A DNA stretch of 56,415 nucleotides from CAYZJK01 sp964479125 (GTDB taxonomy: Bacteria; Patescibacteriota; Saccharimonadia; Saccharimonadales; Saccharimonadaceae). How positions within the stretch are numbered: position 1 is the stretch's first letter; each line of letters opens with the position of its first letter. The notes under the pieces are model-generated. The model did not search any database. It had not been told where the DNA came from and saw only the letters and a list, made by a program, of their open reading frames with translations. The stretch covers positions 1-56,415 of the forward strand of contig CAYZJK010000002.1 of assembly GCA_964479125.1 (NCBI GenBank). The letters run 5' to 3'. Below are positions 24,405-32,861 of this stretch, in pieces. The translations under genes were made by a program, and so were the position numbers.

Positions 24405-24437
24405 AAAAAAGAGCTAGTATATGACTAGCTCTTTTTT
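24405..24437. terminator. Bidirectional terminator after rpoD
   Basis: AAAAAAGAGCTAGT and ACTAGCTCTTTTTT are perfectly complementary (14 bp, 5-nt loop) with A and T runs on both sides, serving rpoD and the converging minus-strand gene. Confidence 0.92.
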
Positions 24438-24451
24438 AAATAATCCAGGTT

Positions 24452-25021
24452 TTAGAAGCCAATATCTTTTAGTTCGATATCTACTTTTTCGTGTAATTCG
24501 TCTAGTTCACCAGTGTTCTGGATGTAATGGTCAGCGATAGCGATTGGGCCACCCTTTTCAAGGTTCTCAATTTCAGACCAATCTCTTTCAAGAGCTTGTT
24601 GGGGAGTTAGTGGTCGAACTGGGCGCTTAGATAGGCGAGCGTGTCGCAATGATCGTGGCGCTACGATAGCAATTAAATATAGTTCACCAGGAAATGACTT
24701 CTTTAAAAACTTATACTCAGTCCAGCTGTACAGGCTTTCAACAATAATTCTTTTCTGACCAGCTTCAATTAGGTCGGCAATTTGCTTAGCAGCGCGCTTA
24801 GCGATAAAGTCATTACCTTCTTCTTCGCGAAGCTTCTCGCGCATGTAGCGCTCGTTGTCAGGGGTTTCATCGAGACCGGCGTCTCGAACTGCCTGTAGTA
24901 CGATGTCTCCGAAATAAACTCGGGGATACTTTCGCTCCATTACATAATCTACGGCTGAGCTTTTTCCAGCTCCAGGCATGCCAATAAAGGCAACAATTTT
25001 AACGTCTCTCGTATTCTTCAT
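24452..25021 (-). CDS. P-loop nucleotide kinase-like protein (UPF0200/dephospho-CoA kinase-like)
   Basis: 189 aa from the ATG at 25021; an upstream start (25072) would add 17 residues that overlap the promoter. Walker A is IGMPGAGKSS; VYFGDIVLQAV and NERYMREKLREEEGND match the UPF0200 pattern seen mainly in archaea and Patescibacteria; APRSLRHARLSKR looks like the lid, and IADHYIQNTGELDELHEKV the C-terminal part of dephospho-CoA kinase-like proteins. It may phosphorylate a nucleoside or coenzyme precursor; the substrate is unknown. It is transcribed divergently from polA. Confidence 0.75.
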   Translation of the reverse strand: MKNTRDVKIVAFIGMPGAGKSSAVDYVMERKYPRVYFGDIVLQAVRDAGLDETPDNERYMREKLREEEGNDFIAKRAAKQIADLIEAGQKRIIVESLYSWTEYKFLKKSFPGELYLIAIVAPRSLRHARLSKRPVRPLTPQQALERDWSEIENLEKGGPIAIADHYIQNTGELDELHEKVDIELKDIGF

Positions 25022-25027
25022 ATTTAT

Positions 25028-25033
25028 ATTGTA
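25028..25033 (-). promoter_or_regulatory. -10 box of the P-loop kinase-like gene
   Basis: TACAAT on the minus strand, 6 nt before the ATG at 25021; leaderless type, supporting the shorter start. Confidence 0.45.
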
Positions 25034-25078
25034 ACAGTAGAAATGCCGTAAGCTCCAGAGTAGAGCGTACATAAATGA

Positions 25079-25084
25079 TATACT
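25079..25084 (+). promoter_or_regulatory. -10 box of polA, leaderless type
   Basis: TATACT, 7 nt, ATG at 25092. Confidence 0.55.
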
Positions 25085-25091
25085 GAAGTAT

Positions 25092-27629
25092 ATGAGTAAA
25101 AAGCTGGTGGTGATTGACGGAAAGTCAGTTTTCTATAGAGGGTACTACGCGATGTCCGGCTTAAGTAAGCAGGATGGCACTCCTACAGGGGGAGTCTTCG
25201 GTTTTGCGACGCTGGCGTTAGAGATTGTTAAAAGGCTGGAGCCAGATTACGTCTGTGTGGCTTGGGATAAGAAAGACACCAGTATTCGTAAGCGGCTAAA
25301 AATTCTACCTACCTATAAGGCTGGTAGGAAATCTCCACCGCAGGACTTTTACGATCAGATACCAATTCTACATGAACTACTAGACGCTTTTGGTTGGCCG
25401 TTACTTGAGGTGGATGACTATGAGGCTGATGACATTATGGGTACATTAGCGCTGCAGGCCTCAAAAGAAGGCGTTGAGACTTTATTGGTTTCAAGTGATT
25501 TAGATATGCTTCAGTTGGTGGACCTCAACACTAAGATGTATGCCATGAAAAAAGGCTTTTCTTCAATTGATGAATATAGTCCTGAGGATTTCGAAGAGAA
25601 GGTTGGTATTGAGGTAGAGCAGTTCTTAGACTTAAAGGCACTTATGGGCGACTCTAGCGATAACATACCTGGCGTACCGGGAATTGGGCAAAAGACCGCC
25701 ATCGCACTTTTAAAAGAGTTTAAAACGCTCGATGGTATCTATGAAAATATTAGCTTAGTTAAGCCAGCCTGGGCTAAAAAGCTGATTGAAGGTAAAGAGA
25801 GTGCTTATAAATCTAAGGAAGTCGGTAAGATTTGGTGTGATGCTCCAGTTGAGTTCGATGAAGAGCTAATGGACGTACATCGAATGGATCCGCCTCGGCT
25901 AAGGGAATTACTGCTTGATTTAGAGTTTCATTCACTTGTACGGCGCCTGCCGGCCGTGATGAAGGATGAGGAGTTTAGTAATGGTCTGTTCGTGCGTGAC
26001 AGGGTAGAAGGGTTAAAGGAGCTCCCACTTAGCGAGCTTAGTGGCGACTTTGAAAAGGTAGTGGTCTATTCACACGAAGGACAGTTCTTTATATCACCGG
26101 ATCGACTTAATGTTTATGTCGGCTCAGTTTCCGATATGAGTAATGACTGTAGGGCGTGTTTCTCTACCGCTCTATTAATTGGACACAATCTTAAAGATTT
26201 AATGCATGAGCTAGATAAAAAGGGTGAAGCCCTAACTACTACTAAGGTTCATGACATCTCTCAAGCAGCTTTTCTAATCGATCCTCTGCTGCGGGATAGG
26301 GGAGTAGATGCTCTTGCTGGCATGGAGGTGGATATATCTTCTCCGGGTGAGGTGACGGCTGCTATATGGAATATATTTGATGCTCAGGAGGAGGCTTTTG
26401 AGCATCGACCAAAGATAGCTACTATCGCCCGAGACTTTGATTTCCCGTTAATTCCTCTACTTTTCAAGATGGAAAAGAGGGGTGTGAAAATTGATGTCGA
26501 TAAGTTAGCTAAATTAAGTGAAGAGCTTGGTGAAACTTACCAAAAGATTGAACAAGAAATTTTCCAACTAGTTGGGCATGAATTTAATATTGGTAGTCCA
26601 GCTCAATTATCAAATGTACTGTTTGTTGACCTTGGGTTACCTACTAAGGGCATTAAGAAGGGTAAGACAGCTTATAGTACTGGCCAAAGAGAGCTAGATA
26701 AGCTACGTGGCCTACATCCTATTATCGAGCTGATCGAGCAGGCTCGTGAGGTGTCTAAGATTAAAAGTACTTATGTAGACTCGCTACCTAAGCTGGTTGA
26801 TGGAAATAACCGACTGCACACTACTCTAAATCAGGATGTAACATCAACCGGGCGCTTAAGTAGTACTAATCCTAACCTACAAAACATTCCAATTCGCTCA
26901 GCACTAGGCAAGCGCGTCAGGGAGGCTTTTGTGGCTGATTCTGGTAATGTATTGGTCAGTGCAGACTATAGTCAGTTCGAGTTAAGGCTAGCAGCCATCC
27001 TAGCGGGTGATCAGCAGTTAATTGATGACTTTAACGCTGATATAGATATTCACACTAAGACAGCTAGTGAAGTTTATGGAGTAGATTTTCATTCGGTCAC
27101 AGCTGAGCAGCGTCGACACGCTAAGGTGATTAACTTCGGGGTCCTCTACGGCATGAGTCCGCATGGGCTGAGTGCTGCCACTGGTATGTCTTTTGGGGTA
27201 GCAAAGAAGTTTATCGATGACTATTTCCAACTGAGGGCTCCGATTCGTAAGTTCATCGATGAGACTATTCAAAAGGCGCATGACGAAGGGTATGTAGAAA
27301 CTTACTACGGTCGTCGTAGGCCAACTCCTGATATTAAATCGAGTAACTTTATGGTCAGAGAGGGTGCAAAAAGAGCAGCAGCGAATATGCCTATTCAGGG
27401 TACAGAAGCAGATCTCATGAAACGAGCCATGCTTCAGGTAGAAGAAAAGATTGGTGGATTAGGGGAGCAAATTCTTCAGATTCACGACTCAATCCTAGTA
27501 GAGTGTTCATTAGAGAACCAGGATAAAGTGGCTGAGGTATTGAAAGAAATCATGGAGTCAGTTGCGCCTGAGCTTGATATTAATTTAAGGGTGGATGTTC
27601 ATGCAGGAAGTAACTGGGGAGAGCTCTAA
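25092..27629 (+). CDS. polA: DNA polymerase I, without a recognisable proofreading site
   Basis: 845 aa. The 5'-3' exonuclease domain is intact (residues 1-290: EADDIMGTLA, SSDLDMLQLV, GDSSDNIPGVPGIG). The next domain sits where the 3'-5' exonuclease should be but lacks the DxE metal motif (FEKVVVYSHEG instead), so proofreading is probably lost, as in Taq-type enzymes. The polymerase domain has motif A SADYSQFELR, motif B RRHAKVINFGVLYG (Phe, which favours dNTP over ddNTP) and motif C IHDSILVE. It acts in Okazaki-fragment maturation and repair. Confidence 0.96.
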   Translation: MSKKLVVIDGKSVFYRGYYAMSGLSKQDGTPTGGVFGFATLALEIVKRLEPDYVCVAWDKKDTSIRKRLKILPTYKAGRKSPPQDFYDQIPILHELLDAFGWPLLEVDDYEADDIMGTLALQASKEGVETLLVSSDLDMLQLVDLNTKMYAMKKGFSSIDEYSPEDFEEKVGIEVEQFLDLKALMGDSSDNIPGVPGIGQKTAIALLKEFKTLDGIYENISLVKPAWAKKLIEGKESAYKSKEVGKIWCDAPVEFDEELMDVHRMDPPRLRELLLDLEFHSLVRRLPAVMKDEEFSNGLFVRDRVEGLKELPLSELSGDFEKVVVYSHEGQFFISPDRLNVYVGSVSDMSNDCRACFSTALLIGHNLKDLMHELDKKGEALTTTKVHDISQAAFLIDPLLRDRGVDALAGMEVDISSPGEVTAAIWNIFDAQEEAFEHRPKIATIARDFDFPLIPLLFKMEKRGVKIDVDKLAKLSEELGETYQKIEQEIFQLVGHEFNIGSPAQLSNVLFVDLGLPTKGIKKGKTAYSTGQRELDKLRGLHPIIELIEQAREVSKIKSTYVDSLPKLVDGNNRLHTTLNQDVTSTGRLSSTNPNLQNIPIRSALGKRVREAFVADSGNVLVSADYSQFELRLAAILAGDQQLIDDFNADIDIHTKTASEVYGVDFHSVTAEQRRHAKVINFGVLYGMSPHGLSAATGMSFGVAKKFIDDYFQLRAPIRKFIDETIQKAHDEGYVETYYGRRRPTPDIKSSNFMVREGAKRAAANMPIQGTEADLMKRAMLQVEEKIGGLGEQILQIHDSILVECSLENQDKVAEVLKEIMESVAPELDINLRVDVHAGSNWGEL

Positions 27630-27630
27630 G

Positions 27631-28536
27631 TTGAGCACGCCGCGTCGTACACTACGGGTCGGCAGGCGAACTGACGACCAGGTTTTTCTATCCGCCTCTA
27701 GAAGGCCTTTATATGATGCTGCCTGGAGTCACATCTCAGCGGCAGCAAGGCAACGGATGCCAGAACATTGGCAGGAGCTTCGAATTGAGAGGTTGTCCTC
27801 TGTCTTGGCGGCGATCAGACATCAGATTGATAAAGCTGAAGGCCAAGAGCTGACCGAACTACTGCTGGCTCTTCTGATAGCTCAATCACCCCAAGCAGCT
27901 AAAGCTCAAGAATTGATGAAGAGGCGGGGTATTAAGTTTAGTAATCGAGAAGATCGCCTGCATGAGCTAATTAGCTTTAATGATACTTTCGTAGACCTAA
28001 TCTTATCATTCAAAGAAATACCAGCTGATATTAAGGATAATATCTATTACGAAATCCACAGGGTCTGTGGAATAACCAGAACCCATCCTTTTAGTTATAA
28101 AGATTATGGGGCTATTTCTAAAGGCTTAGAGCGTGAGATTGCGCTGTATCAGGCAGCTGAGCAAGCTGGCTTTGAGGTTCGGATGACGAGCCGAATTGCG
28201 GACGGCCTGGGTGTCGATATGCAGATTTCTGATAAGGAGACAGGTCTACAGGTTAATGTTGACTGCAAGACTGAATCTTCCTATCGGTTCCGCCTACAGG
28301 CTTTAGTTAGGCAGGGTAGAGTAAGGCAAGATGACTTTATTAGGGCAGATAAAGAAGGCTTTGTTCACTTTACTGTCGGTCGAGGCAAGGAGGCTATTCC
28401 AGTAGTTCTCTTGAGGTTAGACGACCAGACGGTTGGGGGAGTAGAGGACTTTAGGTTTAAGAATGAAGATTCGGTTGGTGCTATAGTTCAAGTGTTAATA
28501 GAAAAATACGGCACTAGGCGAAAGCTTATTCTTTAA
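27631..28536 (+). CDS. Uncharacterised protein with PD-(D/E)XK nuclease-like signature
   Basis: 301 aa from a TTG start (27631) with GGGGAG eight nt upstream; ATGs at 27595 or 27601 inside the end of polA are alternatives. The N-terminal 150 residues are helical. Then comes an Asp/Glu-Lys pattern: Glu167/Glu169 (LEREIALYQAAEQAG), Asp196 (GLGVDMQI) and Asp211-Cys-Lys213 (VNVDCKTES), followed by a conserved-looking Q (ALVRQGR). The spacing fits the restriction-endonuclease fold, though the family is not recognised. Its place immediately after polA suggests a DNA repair or processing role. Confidence 0.6.
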   Translation: MSTPRRTLRVGRRTDDQVFLSASRRPLYDAAWSHISAAARQRMPEHWQELRIERLSSVLAAIRHQIDKAEGQELTELLLALLIAQSPQAAKAQELMKRRGIKFSNREDRLHELISFNDTFVDLILSFKEIPADIKDNIYYEIHRVCGITRTHPFSYKDYGAISKGLEREIALYQAAEQAGFEVRMTSRIADGLGVDMQISDKETGLQVNVDCKTESSYRFRLQALVRQGRVRQDDFIRADKEGFVHFTVGRGKEAIPVVLLRLDDQTVGGVEDFRFKNEDSVGAIVQVLIEKYGTRRKLIL

Positions 28537-28584
28537 ACTGGCTACAGATTGACACTAGTGTAATAACGTGGCAAACTATAGCAT

Positions 28585-29187
28585 ATGAAACCCGGTAGAA
28601 ACTCACAGCTTGTCCCAGTTATTATTATTGTACTTATTGTCGTAGTAAGCGTTGCTGCAATTGTGGCGTTTATTCGTACTATCGCTGGAGGCGGATCGTC
28701 TGAAACCGAAGAGGTTGTTCAGGAGGAAAGAGCTCTACTATCTACCACTGCCGATCGTGGTGTAAGGATGACGGTACGTGGTGAAATCACAGCCGATGAA
28801 ACTCATAGGTCTCACCAGATTGAAATTACACCTAACTCACGCTCTATGACAACTTACAAGGGATATCTTGATCAAATGCACGACTCCGTGCAGCTAAATA
28901 ATAGCGTGGCAGCTTATGAGGAATTCGTACATGCTCTAGCTCGAGCTGGTATGGATGAGGGTGAGCCTTTTACGGGCCCTGAAGACGACACGCGTGGTAT
29001 TTGTGCAACTGGTAAGGTTCTAGAGTTTGAGCTACTTCAAAACGGACAACCAGTTAAAAGGCTATGGACTACAACTTGCTCAAGGATTAACGGGTCATTT
29101 GAAGCAAATCACCAGCTAATTAGCGAAATGTTCATGAAGCAAATTCCACAGAGTCGAGAGCTTATATCTGAAATAAATAAGAGCTAG
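28585..29187 (+). CDS. Single-pass membrane protein of unknown function
   Basis: 200 aa. A short positive N-terminus (KPGRNSQ) is followed by one strongly hydrophobic helix (residues 9-31, VPVIIIVLIVVVSVAAIVAF), then an external domain of about 150 residues with two cysteines (CATG and TTCS) that could form a disulfide. The domain contains a repeating beta-rich pattern (MTVRGEITADETH, QIEITPNSRSMTTYKGY). The family is not recognised but looks lineage-specific. The last two codons and the stop lie in the terminator-like hairpin at 29180-29209. Confidence 0.7.
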   Translation: MKPGRNSQLVPVIIIVLIVVVSVAAIVAFIRTIAGGGSSETEEVVQEERALLSTTADRGVRMTVRGEITADETHRSHQIEITPNSRSMTTYKGYLDQMHDSVQLNNSVAAYEEFVHALARAGMDEGEPFTGPEDDTRGICATGKVLEFELLQNGQPVKRLWTTTCSRINGSFEANHQLISEMFMKQIPQSRELISEINKS

Positions 29188-29209
29188 TTATGAAACTAGC
29201 TCTGTTTTT
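29180..29209 (+). terminator. Terminator-like hairpin enclosing the start codon of the HAD gene
   Basis: AGAGCTAGTT and AACTAGCTCT form a perfect 10-bp stem; the four-base loop ATGA contains the start codon at 29190, and GTTTTT follows directly. The upstream gene's stop (29185-29187) lies in the left arm. Confidence 0.8.
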
Positions 29210-29768
29210 AGATTGTTATGGCGTTCTATATGTTCGCCCAATCCAGCTACTAACTGAAACCTATCCAGAATATAGTCAGGAACTTCTTGATTTATATAAA
29301 TCTTTTAGCTACGGTTCAATTTCTGACGGTGAATTTGTCGATGGCGTAGCGGATCTGACCGAGATGACGAATGATAAAGTTATCTCCCTCTTTAGTCAGA
29401 ATCTAGCTCTCAACCAACCGTTAATTAGCGAAATAAAACAGAGTTGGACTGATAAGTTTGATATCTATACGTTTAGCAATACGTCCCAGGACGACTTAAG
29501 TAGGAAGTGTGATACACCTGAACTTAAAGCGCTACCGGTCGTGGCGGCTTATTCGTCTGGTTTAATCGGATACTCTAAGCCGGCAGAGGAGTCGTTTGAG
29601 GCTGCTGCTGCGCTGGCCGGAGTTCAGGGTAGTGATTCGGTGCTAGTAGATGACATGACTAGTAATGTAGAAGGTGCTCGTCTAGTAGGTTGGGGAAGTG
29701 TTCTTTATACTAGTACTAAAGAGGTAATTAAAAACCTAGAGGAGATATACAATGCCAGAGTTGCCTGA
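29190..29768 (+). CDS. HAD superfamily hydrolase
   Basis: 192 aa. HAD motif I is LFLDCYGVLY (nucleophile Asp8; the usual second Asp is Tyr10, as in haloacid dehalogenase-like members), motif II TFSNTS, lysine in YSKPAEE, and motif III/IV LVDDMTSNVEGA. A helical cap lies between motifs I and II. It probably hydrolyses a small phosphorylated metabolite; the substrate is unknown. It starts inside a terminator-like hairpin and overlaps mutM by 17 bp (29752-29768), so it is translationally coupled to mutM. Confidence 0.85.
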   Translation: MKLALFLDCYGVLYVRPIQLLTETYPEYSQELLDLYKSFSYGSISDGEFVDGVADLTEMTNDKVISLFSQNLALNQPLISEIKQSWTDKFDIYTFSNTSQDDLSRKCDTPELKALPVVAAYSSGLIGYSKPAEESFEAAAALAGVQGSDSVLVDDMTSNVEGARLVGWGSVLYTSTKEVIKNLEEIYNARVA

Positions 29769-30621
29769 GGTGGAGACAGTACGGAGAGGTTTAAAAGACT
29801 TGATAGTGGGTAAGACCGTTAGCCGAGCCTTAGTTAGAGATTCACCGAAGAGTTTTCCTAATGAAATTAGTGTAGTTGAGTCATTTTTATACAAATCTAA
29901 GATTACTGATGTAAGGCGACGAGCAAAAGTTTTAATAATTGATCTGTCGACAGATTATTCTTTGGTGATACATCTGAAAATGACTGGGCAGTTAGTATTT
30001 GTTGATGCAGAGGATAGATTTGGGGCTGGGCATCCGAATGATTCACTGGTTGGCAAATTACCAGATCGATCAACGCGAGTAGAAATTCATTTTGAAGACG
30101 GTGGCGTGCTTTACTTTAACGACCAACGAAAATTCGGCTGGGTTAGATTACTACCTACAGCTGAAATCGAATTATTACCATTCTTCCAGAAAGTTGGACC
30201 TGAGCCACTAGAGGATGGGTATGCATGGGAGATGTTAAAGGAGAAGCTAGATAGGCGAAAGAAGACTTCAATCAAGGCGGCGCTACTAGATCAATCAGTC
30301 GTGGCCGGGATTGGAAATATTTATGCTGATGAGAGTCTTTGGGGAGCTAAGGTTGATCCACGTCGGCTTGCTGGCTCATTGACGGATGAAGAAATAAAGT
30401 TACTATACGAACAAATTCGTTTCGTAATGAATTTATCAATTGAAAAGGGTGGATCGACTGATCGCAACTATGTTGATGCGAGAGGTAAGAAGGGTTCGTA
30501 TATAGATTTCGCTCGTGTCTTTAGGAAGGAAGGTCAGCCGTGTCAGCGATGCGGCTCACCAATACTGAAGATTAGACACGCTGGGCGAGGAACTCACTAC
30601 TGTGAGGTTTGTCAGGTTTAG
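29752..30621 (+). CDS. mutM: Formamidopyrimidine-DNA glycosylase
   Basis: 289 aa. It removes oxidised purines such as 8-oxoguanine and cleaves the abasic site. The N-terminus PELPEVETVRRGL is the catalytic Pro-Glu signature, HLKMTGQL and the helix-two-turn-helix region DQSVVAGIGNIYADE follow, and the zinc finger with four cysteines is intact at the C-terminus (CQRCGSP ... CEVC) with the preceding arginine-rich VFRKEGQPC. Overlaps the end of the HAD gene. The intact finger contrasts with the lost metal sites of DnaG and the UDG in this window. Confidence 0.96.
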   Translation: MPELPEVETVRRGLKDLIVGKTVSRALVRDSPKSFPNEISVVESFLYKSKITDVRRRAKVLIIDLSTDYSLVIHLKMTGQLVFVDAEDRFGAGHPNDSLVGKLPDRSTRVEIHFEDGGVLYFNDQRKFGWVRLLPTAEIELLPFFQKVGPEPLEDGYAWEMLKEKLDRRKKTSIKAALLDQSVVAGIGNIYADESLWGAKVDPRRLAGSLTDEEIKLLYEQIRFVMNLSIEKGGSTDRNYVDARGKKGSYIDFARVFRKEGQPCQRCGSPILKIRHAGRGTHYCEVCQV

Positions 30622-30646
30622 AACCCTGTAATCTAGCGGGCTAATG

Positions 30647-30652
30647 TATACT
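30647..30652 (+). promoter_or_regulatory. -10 box of the envelope glycan gene group
   Basis: TATACT about 47 nt before the ATG at 30700. The leader has a small hairpin (CCGT / ACGG) and the SD GGGAGG. Confidence 0.45.
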
Positions 30653-30699
30653 AGGGATAAGAAACTTGTCCGTATTTTAACGGGCATAGGGAGGACTGT

Positions 30700-31623
30700 A
30701 TGAAAAAGCGGATTATTCAAATAGGTGTTTATGCGGTACTTCTCTTTGTGGCCTTTGTTTTTATTCGCACATTAATGCGCGACTGGGAGAATGTTAGGGA
30801 GTCTATTCTAAATATTTCTTGGTATGCGTGGTTATCTATACCATTTTTGGTGTCTGCGGTCGTTGTCTCTGGTCTTTTGTGGGGTAGACTGGTGCTTTTA
30901 GCAACTGGATATAAAGTCCCGTTAAAAGACGCCGTACGCGTTCATTCTGCATCATGGATTCTAAAGTATGTACCCGGCCAAGTAGGCTCCTTAGTTAATA
31001 AAGTTGCCTGGGCTGGCAAAGTAGGAATTAGTCGAGCGGCAGCTGCCACTAGTGTAATGTATGAAAATATACTACTAGTATTCGCTAGTGTACTGGTCAG
31101 TATCCCAGTTATATTGATTGCTGATGAAGCTTTCTATGGCAACTCGACAGTCTTAATGGGATTAGCTTTAATCATAGCGATTGTTTTCTTTAGTAATGAT
31201 AAAATTTTATATCGACTTTTAAACTACGCTTTGAAACTAGTTAAGAAAAAACCGATAGATCGAAAGTTTATGATGAAGAGTGGTTCGCTAATGAAGTTTA
31301 CTCTTCTTTATTCAATTCCTCGAATTTTAAACGGCATAGCATTTGTCATCATCTGCAGTGCGATGTTTGATGTTACGTCTGATATGTATTTGCCACTAGC
31401 TGCTACTTTTGTATTCGCTAGTGTGATTGGTCTACTGGCGCTTTTTGTACCGAGTGGTATCGGTGTGAGAGAGGCCGTGATAGTGGTATTATTGAGTATA
31501 TATATTCCAGTTGAGCTGGCGATGGTGGTCGCGTTGGTAGCTCGCTTCTTCGCTACTATGGCAGATCTTGGTGTACTGGGAGTTTATCTGATTTTAAATA
31601 AGGGGAGAGTAATTCAGCAATGA
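30700..31623 (+). CDS. LPG-synthase/UPF0104-type flippase-like membrane protein
   Basis: 307 aa, eight or so transmembrane helices. The pattern HSASWILKYVPGQVGSLVNKV and the late motif FVPSGIGVREAVIVVLLS are typical of the AglD/YbhN/MprF-flippase family (UPF0104), which are thought to move lipid-linked molecules. It overlaps the next gene by 4 bp (ATGA, 31620-31623), and the group 30700-34391 looks like one operon for an envelope polysaccharide or glycolipid. The exact lipid substrate is unknown. Confidence 0.8.
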   Translation: MKKRIIQIGVYAVLLFVAFVFIRTLMRDWENVRESILNISWYAWLSIPFLVSAVVVSGLLWGRLVLLATGYKVPLKDAVRVHSASWILKYVPGQVGSLVNKVAWAGKVGISRAAAATSVMYENILLVFASVLVSIPVILIADEAFYGNSTVLMGLALIIAIVFFSNDKILYRLLNYALKLVKKKPIDRKFMMKSGSLMKFTLLYSIPRILNGIAFVIICSAMFDVTSDMYLPLAATFVFASVIGLLALFVPSGIGVREAVIVVLLSIYIPVELAMVVALVARFFATMADLGVLGVYLILNKGRVIQQ

Positions 31624-32858
31624 TAAAAAGTTCTTCAGTTAAGAATGTAGTGATAATTGGTTCGGCGTTATCTGGTAATAAGGGTGCCGCAGCTATGCTT
31701 GAGAGCTCTATACATACGCTCTCAGAACGTAATAATAACCTAAAATTCACTCTCCTGAGTATGTATCCAGCTGAAGATAGGCAGCAAAATACCTATAAGA
31801 ATCTAAAGATAATTGACGCACGACCGCTTCAGCTTGGTGTTGGAATTAATTCACTAGCTCTGCTTTACAGAGTTGCTCCTTTCTTAAGAAATACACTGTA
31901 CGGCAAGAGTGAAGCTATCAGGGCCTTAGCTGATGCTGATGTTCTGCTTGATCAGGGTGGTATTACTTTTGTTGATGGAAGAGAGAAGTTTCTTCTCTAT
32001 AATATCGCTAGTATCTTGCCAGCTATCAACATGAAGGTTCCTGTAGTTAAATGTGCTCAGGCTTTGGGGACTTTTAATAATCCAATTAATAAGGCTATGT
32101 CGAAGCTGTTTTTACCCAAGGTAAGGACAATTGTTTCGCGAGGTGACATTACACAAAGTCATTTAGATGATATAGGTCTCGATAACACCATCGAGGGAGC
32201 TGATTATGCATTCTTATTGCCGAACAATAAAGCTGATCATGACGCGGCCCTTGAAAAACACAGCCACTACATTCCAGAGGGAGAAGCGCAGCTCGTTGGA
32301 GTTGCACCTAGTGTAGTGATGAAGAAGAAGGTAGACGCCTCAGGTCTTTCATATGTTGAGGAGATGGTTAAGTTTATTAAGTTTCTCGAGCGTAGGGGGT
32401 ATCGTGTATTAATTGTTCCTCATAGCGTCAGGACTGGAACTGATAAAGCTCATAATAATGACCTGCCGCTTTGTAATGAGATTTATGAGCAAGTTAAGTC
32501 TAAGTCTGTTGGTATGATTGACAAAGAGCTGTCATCTCAAGATTTACGATACCTCATTGGCGAGTGTGACTTATTCCTTGCTTCTCGCTTCCACGCTATG
32601 GTTTCGTCTCTAGCGATGGGTGTTCCAACCTTGGTGCTCGGCTGGAGCCATAAGTATAAAGAAGTCTTAGATATGTTCGGTTTAGAAAAGTGGGCATTTG
32701 GTCATGCGCAGCTAAACGAACGCTACCTACAGAAGCGCTTCGATGAGTTAGTAGCCGAAGCTGATCAGGTTAGGATAGCTATCAATGAAAACCTACCTAA
32801 GGTAAAGAAGCGATCAGAAAAACAGGTTGATGCGATTATGAAGGTGTTGGAGGGATAG
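31620..32858 (+). CDS. Polysaccharide pyruvyl transferase family protein
   Basis: 412 aa. The N-terminal motif NVVIIGSALSGNKGAAAMLE and the late motif ASRFHAMVSSLAMGVPTLVLGWSHKY are the signature of the CsaB/WcaK family, which adds ketal pyruvate from phosphoenolpyruvate to surface polysaccharides. In that family pyruvylated glycans can anchor S-layer proteins; here it may decorate the surface glycan made by the neighbouring genes. The start overlaps the preceding gene by four bases, and it is followed after 3 bp by a TTG-started membrane protein gene. Confidence 0.82.
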   Translation: MIKSSSVKNVVIIGSALSGNKGAAAMLESSIHTLSERNNNLKFTLLSMYPAEDRQQNTYKNLKIIDARPLQLGVGINSLALLYRVAPFLRNTLYGKSEAIRALADADVLLDQGGITFVDGREKFLLYNIASILPAINMKVPVVKCAQALGTFNNPINKAMSKLFLPKVRTIVSRGDITQSHLDDIGLDNTIEGADYAFLLPNNKADHDAALEKHSHYIPEGEAQLVGVAPSVVMKKKVDASGLSYVEEMVKFIKFLERRGYRVLIVPHSVRTGTDKAHNNDLPLCNEIYEQVKSKSVGMIDKELSSQDLRYLIGECDLFLASRFHAMVSSLAMGVPTLVLGWSHKYKEVLDMFGLEKWAFGHAQLNERYLQKRFDELVAEADQVRIAINENLPKVKKRSEKQVDAIMKVLEG

Positions 32859-32861
32859 GTT

